DNA of 13,806 nt from Candidatus Peregrinibacteria bacterium CG_4_10_14_0_2_um_filter_43_11 (GTDB taxonomy: Bacteria > Patescibacteriota > Gracilibacteria > UM-FILTER-43-11): positions 1-13,806 of the forward strand of contig PFOK01000124.1 in NCBI GenBank assembly GCA_002792495.1. The letters run 5' to 3'. The position numbers and the translations under genes were made by a program. The first letter of the stretch is position 1, and each line of letters opens with the position of its first letter. Below the pieces are notes generated by a model. The model searched no databases. It was not told where the DNA came from and saw only the letters and a list, made by a program, of their open reading frames with translations. Below, in pieces: positions 1 to 6,553 of this stretch.

Positions 1-16
1 TATATATTTTTTTATG

Positions 17-88
17 ATGTAACGTTTTTCCTTCTGACAAGTATGAACTCATGTCTACTGCTCTTTTAAAAAAATGTGACGTTTTGCC
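17..88 (+). repeat. Pair of 15-bp direct repeats upstream of the sigma-factor gene
   Basis: Positions 17-31 and 74-88 carry the same 15-nt word, atgtRacgttttKcc (13 of 15 identical), 57 bp apart in the leader of the sigma-factor gene. Each copy holds TGTRAC and is followed 18-19 nt later by GTA and then an AACT. That resembles the -35 element plus spacing of an ECF-type promoter, so the copies could be autoregulated promoters or an operator pair. Only the repetition is seen; the function is inferred. The rest of 1-136 is AT-rich and holds no gene I can see. Confidence 0.4.
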
Positions 89-136
89 GGCAAATGGGGT
101 AAACTACTATCCAGTTGAATAAAAACCTCCCCACTC

Positions 137-631
137 ATGAGCCGGCACAAAGACTTCGTCGCGTACTACAACGAATATAAAAACAAGATACTCACCTACA
201 TGATGTATCGCGTTTCCTTTGATCGCCCCTTGGCGGAAGATTTAACGTCAGAAGTATTTTTGAAGGTTTATGATCATTTTGAAGATTACGACGCCGATAA
301 ACCTTTTGAACCTTGGCTCTTCACCATCGCGCGGAATCATTTATTCACTTACTTTAGACGTCACAAAACCACTGCTCCGCTGGAAGAGGCTTATGAAATG
401 ACAGACGAACCAACCTTTGCGGACGAATTGGATACAAAACTGGCGATGGAAAAAGTGACAGAAAAGTTAAGCACATTACCGGAGGAGCAGCAGGAAGTTC
501 TGTTATTACGATTTCATCAGGGGCTCTCCCATAGCGAAATCGGTGAAATTGTCGGCAAAAACGAAGGTGCGGTGAGAACTGTTTTAAGTCGCGCACTCGC
601 ATCGTTAAGAAAGAAATTAAACGTAAATTGA
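137..631 (+). CDS. ECF-type RNA polymerase sigma-70 family sigma factor
   Basis: A 164-residue alternative sigma factor that would direct RNA polymerase to a small set of promoters. Region 2 lies at about residues 9-76 and contains the typical helix AEDLTSEVFLKVY, followed by the aromatic/basic stretch around PWLFTIARNHLFTYFRRH that melts and reads the -10 element. An acidic linker (about 82-103) leads to region 4 (about 108-161), with LPEEQQEVLLLRF and the helix-turn-helix HSEIGEIVGKNEGAVRTVLSRAL that reads the -35 element. There is no region 1 or region 3, and the length is normal for ECF factors. The start is the only in-frame ATG nearby; no Shine-Dalgarno is visible. The next gene follows with almost no gap and encodes a membrane protein, the usual arrangement of an ECF factor with its anti-sigma regulator. 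A repeated TGTRACGTTTT word upstream may be its own target promoter. The family call is firm; the stimulus is unknown. Confidence 0.93.
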   Translation: MSRHKDFVAYYNEYKNKILTYMMYRVSFDRPLAEDLTSEVFLKVYDHFEDYDADKPFEPWLFTIARNHLFTYFRRHKTTAPLEEAYEMTDEPTFADELDTKLAMEKVTEKLSTLPEEQQEVLLLRFHQGLSHSEIGEIVGKNEGAVRTVLSRALASLRKKLNVN

Positions 632-633
632 TT

Positions 634-2532
634 ATGTTGGATCCCAATGAACAACTCGGGAAAATGCTGGAGGCAATGCCTCGGTTTAAACGTTCAAAAA
701 GTGCGGACATCCGCTTCCGTTTCAGGTTGTTTAAAAAACAGCTTCAGTCCATTGGATTTGCCTTGGCCATAAAGCGTTTCGCGAGCATTACGGTGACAGC
801 CGTCTTTTTATTCGCTGTAGGAGGATCAGCCTACGCGCAACAATCTCATGTGACACGGGGGGATTTTTTATATTCTTTCAAGCAGTTGACCGAAAAAGCG
901 GAATTGGCATTGGCAAACACCCCGCAGAAAAAAGTGGAAAAACACCTTAAATTTGCCAAGCGCCGTCAGGAAGAACTCGAAGTATTACTGGGCGGAAGGC
1001 CTTTGGCTTATTGGATTCCAACAGCTTATGCAGAGGATGACGGGGAAGATGTACGATTACAGCAGGCCATCGAAGATACAGCGAATGATATGGTAGGAGA
1101 GACAGAGGCAGCAATGGAGGCATCTTCCGAAATAGAAGTAGCCGAAGAAATCGATGAAACACTCGGACGCATTGAAGCGGTCCACGAAGAACAGTCAAAA
1201 TGGCTTTCTCAACAAAACGCGCGTTCCGAACGCTTAAAAACAAGTCTGGAAAGCGTGCGTGTGGTCACCCAAGAGAACTGGGCCGCGGTTACGGAGGTGC
1301 GTTCTCAGGTTCAGGAGGCGTTAAACGAGGATGTTAATCGTCCGGATGTACTGCGGGTTAAGATCGCATTTGAAAAACAAGAGGAAGAAAAAAGGCCAAC
1401 CGAACGATCGCGTAATGATCGTTTGGACGTTTTAGAAAAACAGGTTGCTCAGGGTCTACGTTTTACACAGGAGCGTCTGAATGCTTTTCGGACGGAGATG
1501 GAAGTTGCTGGAGTGGAGCCGGAAGTGGCTTCGGAATTGACCGCCAAGATGACACGAAAAATGGAAGAGGCAAAGCAGGCTCTTGAGGAAGGCATGATTG
1601 GTAAGGCAAGCGGGCTTTCCCGGGCGACAGAATCCATGTTAACAGCGGCGCCTAAACGTATAGAAACCTCGGAACATCCCGCGAAAATAGAGGATTTAAA
1701 AGAGGTAAAAGAAGAGGTTGTGGAAATAATGGGAAGAAAAAATTCATTGGAAGATGAACCCGCAAAACTTCCTGTACTTCAGGGGGAGTCAGATGAATCG
1801 GCAAGACGTCCTGTGACTCAGAAGGAGCCACAGAAAATCAGGGTTGAACCTCAGGAAAAAAACACGTCTCCGGCACAACGTGAGGAGCGGATTGAGGAAG
1901 ATAAAAAAGCCCTGGAGCGCGCCCTTTACGAAAGGGAAAATGCGGAAAAGGCCCGTGAAAAAATTATGGAACAAGAGGCGGTAAAAGAGCGCGATATTAC
2001 CCCGGAAGATTCCGGGATTCGCTCCGAAGCAAACGAGGATATCTCTGATTTAAGTCGGGATCGAACACCAAAACCGGTCATCCGTATCACCCCTTCTGTT
2101 TTGCAGGAAGATTCCGGACGTCGCGATACTGCCGAACAAGAGCGCCCCGAAATTGTTTTGCCTCCCACTGTCAACAGGCCTCAACGCGAAACAGCCCCCC
2201 GTGAAGAAGCTCAGCCTCAGGTTCCCGATCTTCAGGGGTCTCCTGTAAATGAACGTTCGACTCGACCCACCTCAGAAAAAGAAGAAAGAGGGGTGTTGGT
2301 GCCAGAAGCGACTCCTGAAAAAGGGCGTCCGGCTGAAACACCGCAAGAAACAAGGCCTACAGCGGTTCCCAAAAGGCAGATCGAAAGAATAGCTCCACCG
2401 GAATCCGTCGAAAAAACAGATTCCGAACAAGAGGACGAGGAAGAAAAAGAGAAGGAAATGATAAGCCTCTCAGGGCGTCAGATTCCGTCTGTTCCAAGTC
2501 GTCGAACAGTTCCTGTTAAAACAAGGCAATAA
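634..2532 (+). CDS. Single-pass membrane protein with DUF5667-like domain; probable anti-sigma partner
   Basis: A 632-residue protein encoded directly after the sigma factor. It has a short basic N-terminus of about 48 residues (predicted cytoplasmic) and one membrane segment at about 49-68, FASITVTAVFLFAVGGSAYA. Next comes GDFLYSFKQLTEKAELAL with a charged helix KHLKFAKRRQEELEVL (about 76-118), matching the DUF5667 pattern known from proteins paired with sigma factors. Residues 140-370 are Glu/Lys/Arg-rich and probably coiled coil. From about 370 to the end the sequence is Pro/Glu/Arg-rich, low in complexity and probably disordered. I chose ATG 634, two bases after the sigma stop; a TTG at 628 in the same frame would overlap that stop by 4 bp and add two residues. 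The role is inferred: the cytoplasmic tail may hold the sigma factor while the long exported part senses or spans the envelope. I see no classic zinc-binding anti-sigma motif. It could instead be a structural envelope protein. Confidence 0.75.
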   Translation: MLDPNEQLGKMLEAMPRFKRSKSADIRFRFRLFKKQLQSIGFALAIKRFASITVTAVFLFAVGGSAYAQQSHVTRGDFLYSFKQLTEKAELALANTPQKKVEKHLKFAKRRQEELEVLLGGRPLAYWIPTAYAEDDGEDVRLQQAIEDTANDMVGETEAAMEASSEIEVAEEIDETLGRIEAVHEEQSKWLSQQNARSERLKTSLESVRVVTQENWAAVTEVRSQVQEALNEDVNRPDVLRVKIAFEKQEEEKRPTERSRNDRLDVLEKQVAQGLRFTQERLNAFRTEMEVAGVEPEVASELTAKMTRKMEEAKQALEEGMIGKASGLSRATESMLTAAPKRIETSEHPAKIEDLKEVKEEVVEIMGRKNSLEDEPAKLPVLQGESDESARRPVTQKEPQKIRVEPQEKNTSPAQREERIEEDKKALERALYERENAEKAREKIMEQEAVKERDITPEDSGIRSEANEDISDLSRDRTPKPVIRITPSVLQEDSGRRDTAEQERPEIVLPPTVNRPQRETAPREEAQPQVPDLQGSPVNERSTRPTSEKEERGVLVPEATPEKGRPAETPQETRPTAVPKRQIERIAPPESVEKTDSEQEDEEEKEKEMISLSGRQIPSVPSRRTVPVKTRQ

Positions 2533-2550
2533 TATCTTTTAAATAATAAA

Positions 2551-2718
2551 ATGATGACAAAAGATCCAAGATGGGAAGCGGATTGTGATTATTCCCCGGA
2601 TGATGAAAGAAGGGGGATGATCGCTTTGCTATTAGCCGAAGGGGAGCCACGTCGGCAAGCTAAAAGGGAGGGGCTTAGATTCCCACCCAATCCTCCTGAC
2701 GAACTGGCTGATCAATAA
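2551..2718 (+). CDS. Small hypothetical protein (55 aa)
   Basis: An ATG-to-TAA frame of 55 codons starting 18 bp after the anti-sigma-like gene (a second ATG follows at once). The product begins MMTKDPRWEADCDY and ends in PPNPPDELADQ. It is strongly charged, with an acidic N-terminal half (YSPDDERR), a short hydrophobic helix (MIALLLAEG) and an Arg/Lys-rich centre. There is no membrane segment or known motif. Its stop ends at 2718 and the stop of folA on the other strand begins at 2719, so the two genes meet with no gap. Filling the space exactly is what makes it believable as a gene; the absence of a recognised family keeps confidence low. Confidence 0.4.
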   Translation: MMTKDPRWEADCDYSPDDERRGMIALLLAEGEPRRQAKREGLRFPPNPPDELADQ

Positions 2719-3237
2719 TTATTTTTTGTAGAGCATAAAATCAAGGTGCACGTCGTTTTCTTCTTTTTTGCCGAGTTTAACCGCATGAAAACGATTCGGG
2801 ATTTTAGGAAAAAAAGTGTCACAATCGTATTGATTGCGAATTTGAGTTAAATAGATACCTTCGATATCCCGTCGTTTGATCGCTTCGGTGTACACACTGC
2901 CACCACCCATAATAAAGATAGATTCAATCACATCGGGGTCAATGGCGGCAATGGCCGCATCGATGGAATGAAAAACATAAGCCCCTTCCGCCTGGAAAGC
3001 TTTATCTCGCGTTAAAACCACATTCCGACGGCCTTTTAAGGGGCGGTGCTCTTTGGGGAGTGATTCCCAGGTAGTACGCCCCATAATCACCATATTTTCT
3101 CGGGTGAGCTTCTCGGTTTTTGTGGTTGTTCGCTGAAAAGATGCGAGGTCTTTTTTAAAATCCCACGGCATTTTTCCGTTTTTTCCAATGCCCAGCTTTT
3201 CATCCGCGGCGGCGATGAGGTAGATTTTTGGTTTCAT
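2719..3237 (-). CDS. folA: Dihydrofolate reductase
   Basis: Reduces dihydrofolate to tetrahydrofolate with NADPH, regenerating the cofactor that thymidylate synthase oxidises. The 172-residue length is usual. Visible motifs are GIGKNGKMPW (active-site loop), then WDFKKDLASF, which supplies the acidic substrate-binding residue. MGRTTWESLP and RPLKGRRNVVLTR form the NADPH site, and FIMGGGSVYTEA is the glycine-rich turn. The start MKPKIYLIAAAD agrees with the family start. No Shine-Dalgarno is present (AATAAAAATT before ATG). It lies 108 bp downstream of thyA on the same strand, and the spacer is almost entirely a hairpin-forming 9-mer repeat, so the two are probably co-transcribed with that hairpin between them. 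The stop abuts the stop of a small convergent ORF. Confidence 0.95.
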   Translation of the reverse strand: MKPKIYLIAAADEKLGIGKNGKMPWDFKKDLASFQRTTTKTEKLTRENMVIMGRTTWESLPKEHRPLKGRRNVVLTRDKAFQAEGAYVFHSIDAAIAAIDPDVIESIFIMGGGSVYTEAIKRRDIEGIYLTQIRNQYDCDTFFPKIPNRFHAVKLGKKEENDVHLDFMLYKK

Positions 3238-3246
3238 AATTTTTAT

Positions 3247-3329
3247 TGAGATTTGTGGGAACTACAGGATGTGTACGATTTGTGGGATCGATCTTTTGGA
3301 GAATTATCCTATAAATCTCACAAATCCCA
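3247..3329. repeat. 9-nt periodic inverted repeat between thyA and folA
   Basis: Five consecutive 9-mers of the form T-R-G-G-A-T-N-N-N occupy 3247-3291 (for example TGGGATCGA at 3283-3291). Three more occupy 3303-3329 in the opposite orientation (for example TGGGATTTG read from 3329 to 3321). The halves pair: gatttgtggga at 3278-3288 faces tctcacaaatc at 3316-3326 over 11 positions with one G-U type pair. The copy at 3249-3259 can also pair with the same right arm. In the thyA-folA transcript this makes a hairpin ending about 10 nt before the folA start. Confidence 0.7.
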
Positions 3330-3345
3330 AGGGGGAGATAGTAGG

Positions 3346-4158
3346 TTACACCGCAATCGGAAATCGAATCGCTTCATCATGCTCATAATTCTCGAGGGTA
3401 AAATCATCCACCGCTACTTCCCAGAAGGGCTTTTTTTTGAGCATCACTGTTGGTAGTAGGTGAGGCGTGCGAGTGAGTTGCTCTTGTAGCCCTTCAATGT
3501 GATTCGAATAAATATGTGCGTCCCCCAGTGTATGGACAAAATAACGTGGCGTCAAATCGCATTCCTGGGCTACCATCATGAGCAGTGCGCTGTAACTGGC
3601 AATGTTGTACGGTACTCCTAGTGCAATATCCGCACTCCTTTGGTAAAGCTGACAATCCAAAAAACCGTTAGCGACATTGAATTGGAAAAAGGCATGACAG
3701 GGGGCAAGTGCCATTTTTGGCAAATCCGCCGGATTCCAGGCACTCACAATAATACGGCGGGATTTGGGATTATTTTTAATCAAATCAATGGCCTGCTGAA
3801 TCTGATTGATATGCGTCTTTTTCATGCTGCCATCCGGTCGTTCTTCAAACTTGTCCCACTTGATCCACTGATACCCGTAAATCGGCCCTAAATCACCCTT
3901 TTCATCCGCCCAGGCGTTCCAAATAGGGGTGTGTTGAGTCAAGTCATCATTAATATTTGTTGAACCGCGTAAAAACCACAACAGTTCATATAAAATCGCG
4001 TCAAAACGAACTGATTTTGTGGTGACTAAGGGGAAGCCTTCGCGCAAGTCGTAACGTTTTTGCACGCCAAAAACCGAAATTGTTCCGGTACCGGTCCGAT
4101 CGTCTTTCCGCTCACCGTTTTTGAGTACGTCTTGTACGAGTTCTAAATATTGTTTCAT
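3346..4158 (-). CDS. thyA: Thymidylate synthase
   Basis: Methylates dUMP to dTMP using methylenetetrahydrofolate, leaving dihydrofolate for the FolA encoded just downstream. At 270 residues it is close to the 264-residue E. coli enzyme. Visible are the phosphate-binding DRTGTGT (Arg21), the FPLVTTKSVRFDAILYELLWFLRG block, IWNAWADEKGDLGPIYGYQW, SRRIIVSAWNP and APCHAFFQF with the catalytic Cys at residue 154. Then come CQLYQRSADIALGVPYNIASY, GDAHIYSNH and a C-terminus ending PIAV as in the family. The start MKQYLELVQDVL is canonical; no Shine-Dalgarno is present. A possible minus-strand promoter lies at 4262-4289. The leader between it and the start is a 9-mer repeat hairpin whose 3' arm ends two bases before the ATG, a position able to limit ribosome access. 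Confidence 0.97.
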   Translation of the reverse strand: MKQYLELVQDVLKNGERKDDRTGTGTISVFGVQKRYDLREGFPLVTTKSVRFDAILYELLWFLRGSTNINDDLTQHTPIWNAWADEKGDLGPIYGYQWIKWDKFEERPDGSMKKTHINQIQQAIDLIKNNPKSRRIIVSAWNPADLPKMALAPCHAFFQFNVANGFLDCQLYQRSADIALGVPYNIASYSALLMMVAQECDLTPRYFVHTLGDAHIYSNHIEGLQEQLTRTPHLLPTVMLKKKPFWEVAVDDFTLENYEHDEAIRFPIAV

Positions 4159-4160
4159 AA

Positions 4161-4252
4161 ATTAATGGGATAAATAGGATGTATTGAGATCAAGGCGATC
4201 AATGGGGTGTCCTAATCCAATCCTATTGATCCTGCTGATCCCATTAATCCCA
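4161..4252. repeat. 9-nt periodic inverted repeat upstream of thyA
   Basis: Left half: units TGGGATAAA (4166-4174), TAGGATGTA (4175-4183), a 10-nt variant (4184-4193), GGCGATCAA (4194-4202) and TGGGGTGTC (4203-4211). Right half, read on the other strand: four exact tandem 9-mers from 4252 to 4217, the first two TGGGATTAA and TGGGATCAG. The outer arms attaatgggat (4161-4171) and atcccattaat (4238-4248) are a perfect 11-bp inverted repeat. Nested inside are aataggat (4173-4180) and atcctatt (4220-4227). Positions 4197-4233 recur almost unchanged at 5095-5131. Confidence 0.75.
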
Positions 4253-4261
4253 ACAGAAACA

Positions 4262-4289
4262 ACTATACCAAAAACATTGTGGATTTCCA
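4262..4289 (-). promoter_or_regulatory. Possible thyA promoter
   Basis: On the minus strand TATAGT (4267-4262) is preceded by TGG, giving an extended -10 (TGnTATAGT). A weak TGGAAA -35 (4289-4284) sits 16 bp upstream. Transcription would begin near 4255, just before the 9-mer repeat, so the repeat would fill nearly the whole thyA leader. The -35 match is poor. Confidence 0.35.
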
Positions 4290-4325
4290 TTTGATTTTTT
4301 TCAAAAAACGATCAAAAATCCATAT

Positions 4326-5057
4326 ATGAATAACCAATCGTTAACGGCAGAGGAGATGCAGGCCTTTGAGCAATTTGTCTGTGATCGTTTCAATATAACT
4401 GTGAACGAAATGATGCAACAGGCAGGGGGGAGTGTGGCGGCATTGGCACGATCGATTTTGAACGGGGACGAGGATGAAGGAGCGGGGAGTAGATCCCTCC
4501 GCGTAAGTCGGGATGAGAAAAGGAAGAATAATCGAATTTTAATTATCTGCGGAAAAGGGAATAACGGAGGAGATGTGCTTGTGGCCACTCAGCTTTTGCA
4601 TCGTGAAGGTTTTGATGTGACGGTTTTTTCGCCCTATTCGGTTATTGAATTCACGTCCACGGCCGTCCGGGAGCTGGATAAGGTGGTTCATAGTCCTATC
4701 CCGATTTTCGATAGTCTGAAATGTCTTGATTTATCATCATTTGATTTGATCATCGATGGCTTATTCGGCTTTAGTTTAAAAGGGGATCCGCGACCACCGG
4801 CGAACGAAATTATTGAACAAATTATTTATTCAAGAGTTCCTGTCTTGGCAGTCGATGTGCCCTCCGGTTTTGATGTGACGGTAGGTAAACCTCAAAATCC
4901 AACCGTTCGAGCCACCCATACGCTTGTACTTGGTATGCTAAAAAATGGCCTTCATTATCATCCGGAGGTTATTGGGAATTTATTTTTTGGTGATATAGGA
5001 ATTCCAAAAGAAGCTTACGTGGCGAAAGGCTATCCTTATCCTCAATTCGTCAATTGA
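4326..5057 (+). CDS. nnrE: NAD(P)H-hydrate epimerase (YjeF N-terminal domain protein)
   Basis: Interconverts the R and S forms of damaged NAD(P)H hydrates so that the partner dehydratase can repair them. The 243 residues make a single YjeF_N domain. They show MMQQAGGSVAALA, the phosphate-binding RILIICGKGNNGGDVLVATQLL (about 70-91), FDLIIDGLFGFSLKG and VLAVDVPSGFDV, which carries the conserved Asp of the family. No dehydratase (YjeF_C/NnrD) domain is fused and none is seen in the window. Between helix LARSIL and strand RILIICG there is an unusually long polar insert (about residues 46-69). It holds SRSLRVSRDEKRK, which is the translation of a palindromic repeat also found between genes at 6501-6553. 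The start ATG 4326 gives a normal N-terminus; no Shine-Dalgarno is seen. A 9-mer repeat lies on each side of the gene. The stop codon lies inside the -35 box of the predicted pgk promoter. Confidence 0.88.
   Translation: MNNQSLTAEEMQAFEQFVCDRFNITVNEMMQQAGGSVAALARSILNGDEDEGAGSRSLRVSRDEKRKNNRILIICGKGNNGGDVLVATQLLHREGFDVTVFSPYSVIEFTSTAVRELDKVVHSPIPIFDSLKCLDLSSFDLIIDGLFGFSLKGDPRPPANEIIEQIIYSRVPVLAVDVPSGFDVTVGKPQNPTVRATHTLVLGMLKNGLHYHPEVIGNLFFGDIGIPKEAYVAKGYPYPQFVN
4490..4523 (+). repeat. Palindromic repeat copy inside the nnrE coding sequence
   Basis: tagatccctc (4490-4499) and tcgggatgagaaaagg (4508-4523) match 6501-6510 and 6538-6553 exactly. The middle differs (8 nt here, 27 nt there). The atccc / gggat arms form a short hairpin. 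The reading frame stays open through it and encodes S55 to R66 of NnrE. Confidence 0.7.
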
Positions 5058-5082
5058 AAAACGATGAAGATATCCGTATAAT
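5054..5082 (+). promoter_or_regulatory. Strong sigma-70-type promoter for pgk
   Basis: TTGAAA (5054-5059), a 17-bp spacer and a perfect TATAAT (5077-5082). The -35 box overlaps the nnrE stop codon. The predicted start near 5089 lies three bases before the 9-mer repeat at 5092-5152, giving a leader of about 70 nt made almost wholly of that repeat. Confidence 0.7.
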
Positions 5083-5091
5083 CTTTTTCGC

Positions 5092-5152
5092 TGGGATCAA
5101 TGGGGTATCCTAATCCAATCCTATTGATCCTACTGTGATCCCATTGATTCCA
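5092..5152. repeat. 9-nt periodic inverted repeat forming the pgk leader
   Basis: Forward units TGGGATCAA (5092-5100) and TGGGGTATC (5101-5109) face reverse units ccaatccta (5115-5123), ttgatccta (5124-5132), gtgatccca (5135-5143) and ttgattcca (5144-5152). A 2-nt slip in the reverse series falls at 5133-5134. Atcaatggg (5096-5104) pairs perfectly with cccattgat (5140-5148). The overlapping ggatcaat (5094-5101) can instead pair with attgatcc (5123-5130), so two exclusive hairpins are possible. The segment 5101-5132 is 31/32 identical to 4203-4234. Confidence 0.75.
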
Positions 5153-5159
5153 CATTTCT

Positions 5160-6320
5160 ATGAAAACCTTTCAAAACCTACCGGATATTACCGGCAAGAG
5201 AATAATTATTCGTGTCGATTTTAATGTACCGTTGGATGAAAACGGAAATGTTCGTGAGGACAAGCGCATTCAGCACGCCTTGCCAACATTACGCTATCTT
5301 TTAGAGGCAGGCGCAAGTCAACTGGTACTAATGACTCATGTCGGCCGACCAAAAAACAATGAACCGAATCTTAAAACCGATAAAATCGCGGCTTATCTCC
5401 AAAGCCTTCTCAATATCGAGGTCGCCAAAATCGACGATTGGGGCGAGGGGGGAGTGCCGACTTCAAAAATAGTTATGCTCGAAAATTTGCGCTTTAATCC
5501 CGCAGAGAAAAGCAAAAAAGAATCCGAACGTGATCTATTCGGCAAACAACTGGCATCGTTAGCCGATTTTTACGTGAACGAAGCGTTTTCCAATTCTCAC
5601 CGTGAGCACGCGAGCATGACTTCGGTTCCCAAATTCATTCCCGGTTTCGCTGGCCTTGGTGTTGAAAAAGAGGTGAATAGCATCAAGAAGGCGATTCAAA
5701 ATCCGGAACACCCCCTCGTTGCCATCATCGGTGGATTAAAAGCGGATAAACTTCCCGCCATCGATTATCTCATGAACGTCGCGGATCACATTCTTGTGGC
5801 GGGGGCATTGGCTTTTACCCTTCGGAAAGCTCAAGGAGTTAATGTCGGATCTTCAAAAGTGGATGAGGAGGGCATGGAAGAGCTCGCATCTTTGGTAGAA
5901 AAAATCACTCAAAGTAACAAAGTATTGCTTCCGGAAGATGCAGTTGTTGCAGACACATTTGACGAAAAGGCTAATCATAAAATCGTTCAGATCGATCAAA
6001 TCGAAGAGGGGTGGATGGCATTGGATATTGGCCCTAAAACGATCGAAAAATATAGCCCTTATCTTCAATCCGCAAAAACCATCCTTTGGTTTGGGCCAAT
6101 CGGTGTTTTTGAAATGGAGCCATTTGCGAATGGAACCAGGGTGATCGCTCGGGCCATGGCTGAAAGTCCTGCCATTACCATCATTGGAGGAGGGGACAGC
6201 GCAGGTGCTGTTTCACAGCTTGGCCTGGAGGAAAAAATGACACTTGTCTCTACCGGTGGCGGCGCATCCTTACAGATGATTGAGGGAAAGAAACTACCGG
6301 CGATTGAGATTTTAAAATAA
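5160..6320 (+). CDS. pgk: Phosphoglycerate kinase
   Basis: Transfers phosphate from 1,3-bisphosphoglycerate to ADP, the first ATP-yielding step of lower glycolysis, in the cytoplasm. The 386 residues are typical for bacteria. Substrate-binding motifs are RVDFNVPLDENG, LMTHVGRPK, ENLRFNPAEKSKKE and NEAFSNSHREHASM. The hinge and nucleotide part has GLGVEKEV, IIGGLKADKLPAIDYL, LWFGPIGVFE, the glycine loop GGGDSAGAV and the terminal STGGGASLQMIEGKKLPAIE. Small departures from the common forms (FGPIGVFE for NGPMGVFE, NEAFSNSHR for NDAFGTAHR) leave the known functional residues in place. The start MKTFQNLP is canonical with no Shine-Dalgarno. It is driven by the promoter at 5054-5082 through a repeat-hairpin leader. 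No other glycolytic gene is nearby. Confidence 0.97.
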   Translation: MKTFQNLPDITGKRIIIRVDFNVPLDENGNVREDKRIQHALPTLRYLLEAGASQLVLMTHVGRPKNNEPNLKTDKIAAYLQSLLNIEVAKIDDWGEGGVPTSKIVMLENLRFNPAEKSKKESERDLFGKQLASLADFYVNEAFSNSHREHASMTSVPKFIPGFAGLGVEKEVNSIKKAIQNPEHPLVAIIGGLKADKLPAIDYLMNVADHILVAGALAFTLRKAQGVNVGSSKVDEEGMEELASLVEKITQSNKVLLPEDAVVADTFDEKANHKIVQIDQIEEGWMALDIGPKTIEKYSPYLQSAKTILWFGPIGVFEMEPFANGTRVIARAMAESPAITIIGGGDSAGAVSQLGLEEKMTLVSTGGGASLQMIEGKKLPAIEILK

Positions 6321-6330
6321 TAATCCGAAC

Positions 6331-6353
6331 TGAATCTGTTACATTCATTTTTT
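6331..6353 (+). terminator. Possible weak terminator after pgk
   Basis: A short stem tgaat (6331-6335) / attca (6343-6347) with a 7-nt loop runs directly into six T residues (6348-6353), 10 bp after the pgk stop. The stem is only 5 bp and AT-rich, so this is tentative. Confidence 0.3.
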
Positions 6354-6445
6354 ATCTTTCATTTGGTTTCGCTACTTGGCAATATCCGGATGTCCCGAAT
6401 AACCAGAATATTCTTTTTATTTTCATATTGAGATCTAACGGGTTT

Positions 6446-6465
6446 CCCTTGGGACGCAGTCGAAG
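6446..6465. repeat. Degenerate copy of a gcagtcgaag-type palindromic repeat
   Basis: Cccttgggacgcagtcgaag resembles, from memory, the dispersed cctgagcgcagtcgaagg element of many bacterial genomes. Only one degenerate copy is seen here, so the call is weak. Confidence 0.25.
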
Positions 6466-6500
6466 TATTTAACCTCAATCACTTCTATCCTTTCAGACAT

Positions 6501-6553
6501 TAGATCCCTCGAGTACACTGCCTGCTGCCAGGCAAGCTCGGGATGAGAAAAGG
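6501..6553. repeat. Intergenic palindromic repeat matching the nnrE insert
   Basis: Outer arms atccc (6504-6508) and gggat (6540-6544) enclose an inner hairpin gcctg (6520-6524) / caggc (6529-6533). The element ends in gagaaaaggg. Its first 10 and last 16 bases recur inside nnrE at 4490-4499 and 4508-4523. The copy here is longer, as it keeps the inner hairpin. Confidence 0.65.

Noticed and set aside
628..633. TTG start at 628 for the anti-sigma-like gene
   Set aside because: ATG at 634 is only two codons later and sits two bases after the sigma stop; no ribosome-binding signal favours the TTG. It cannot be excluded.
3640..3891. 83-codon plus-strand frame antisense to thyA
   Set aside because: It lies wholly within thyA, whose motifs are intact on the other strand.
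3247..5152. CRISPR-like array
   Set aside because: The 9-nt units are tandem with no unique spacers, are inverted halfway, and no cas gene is present.
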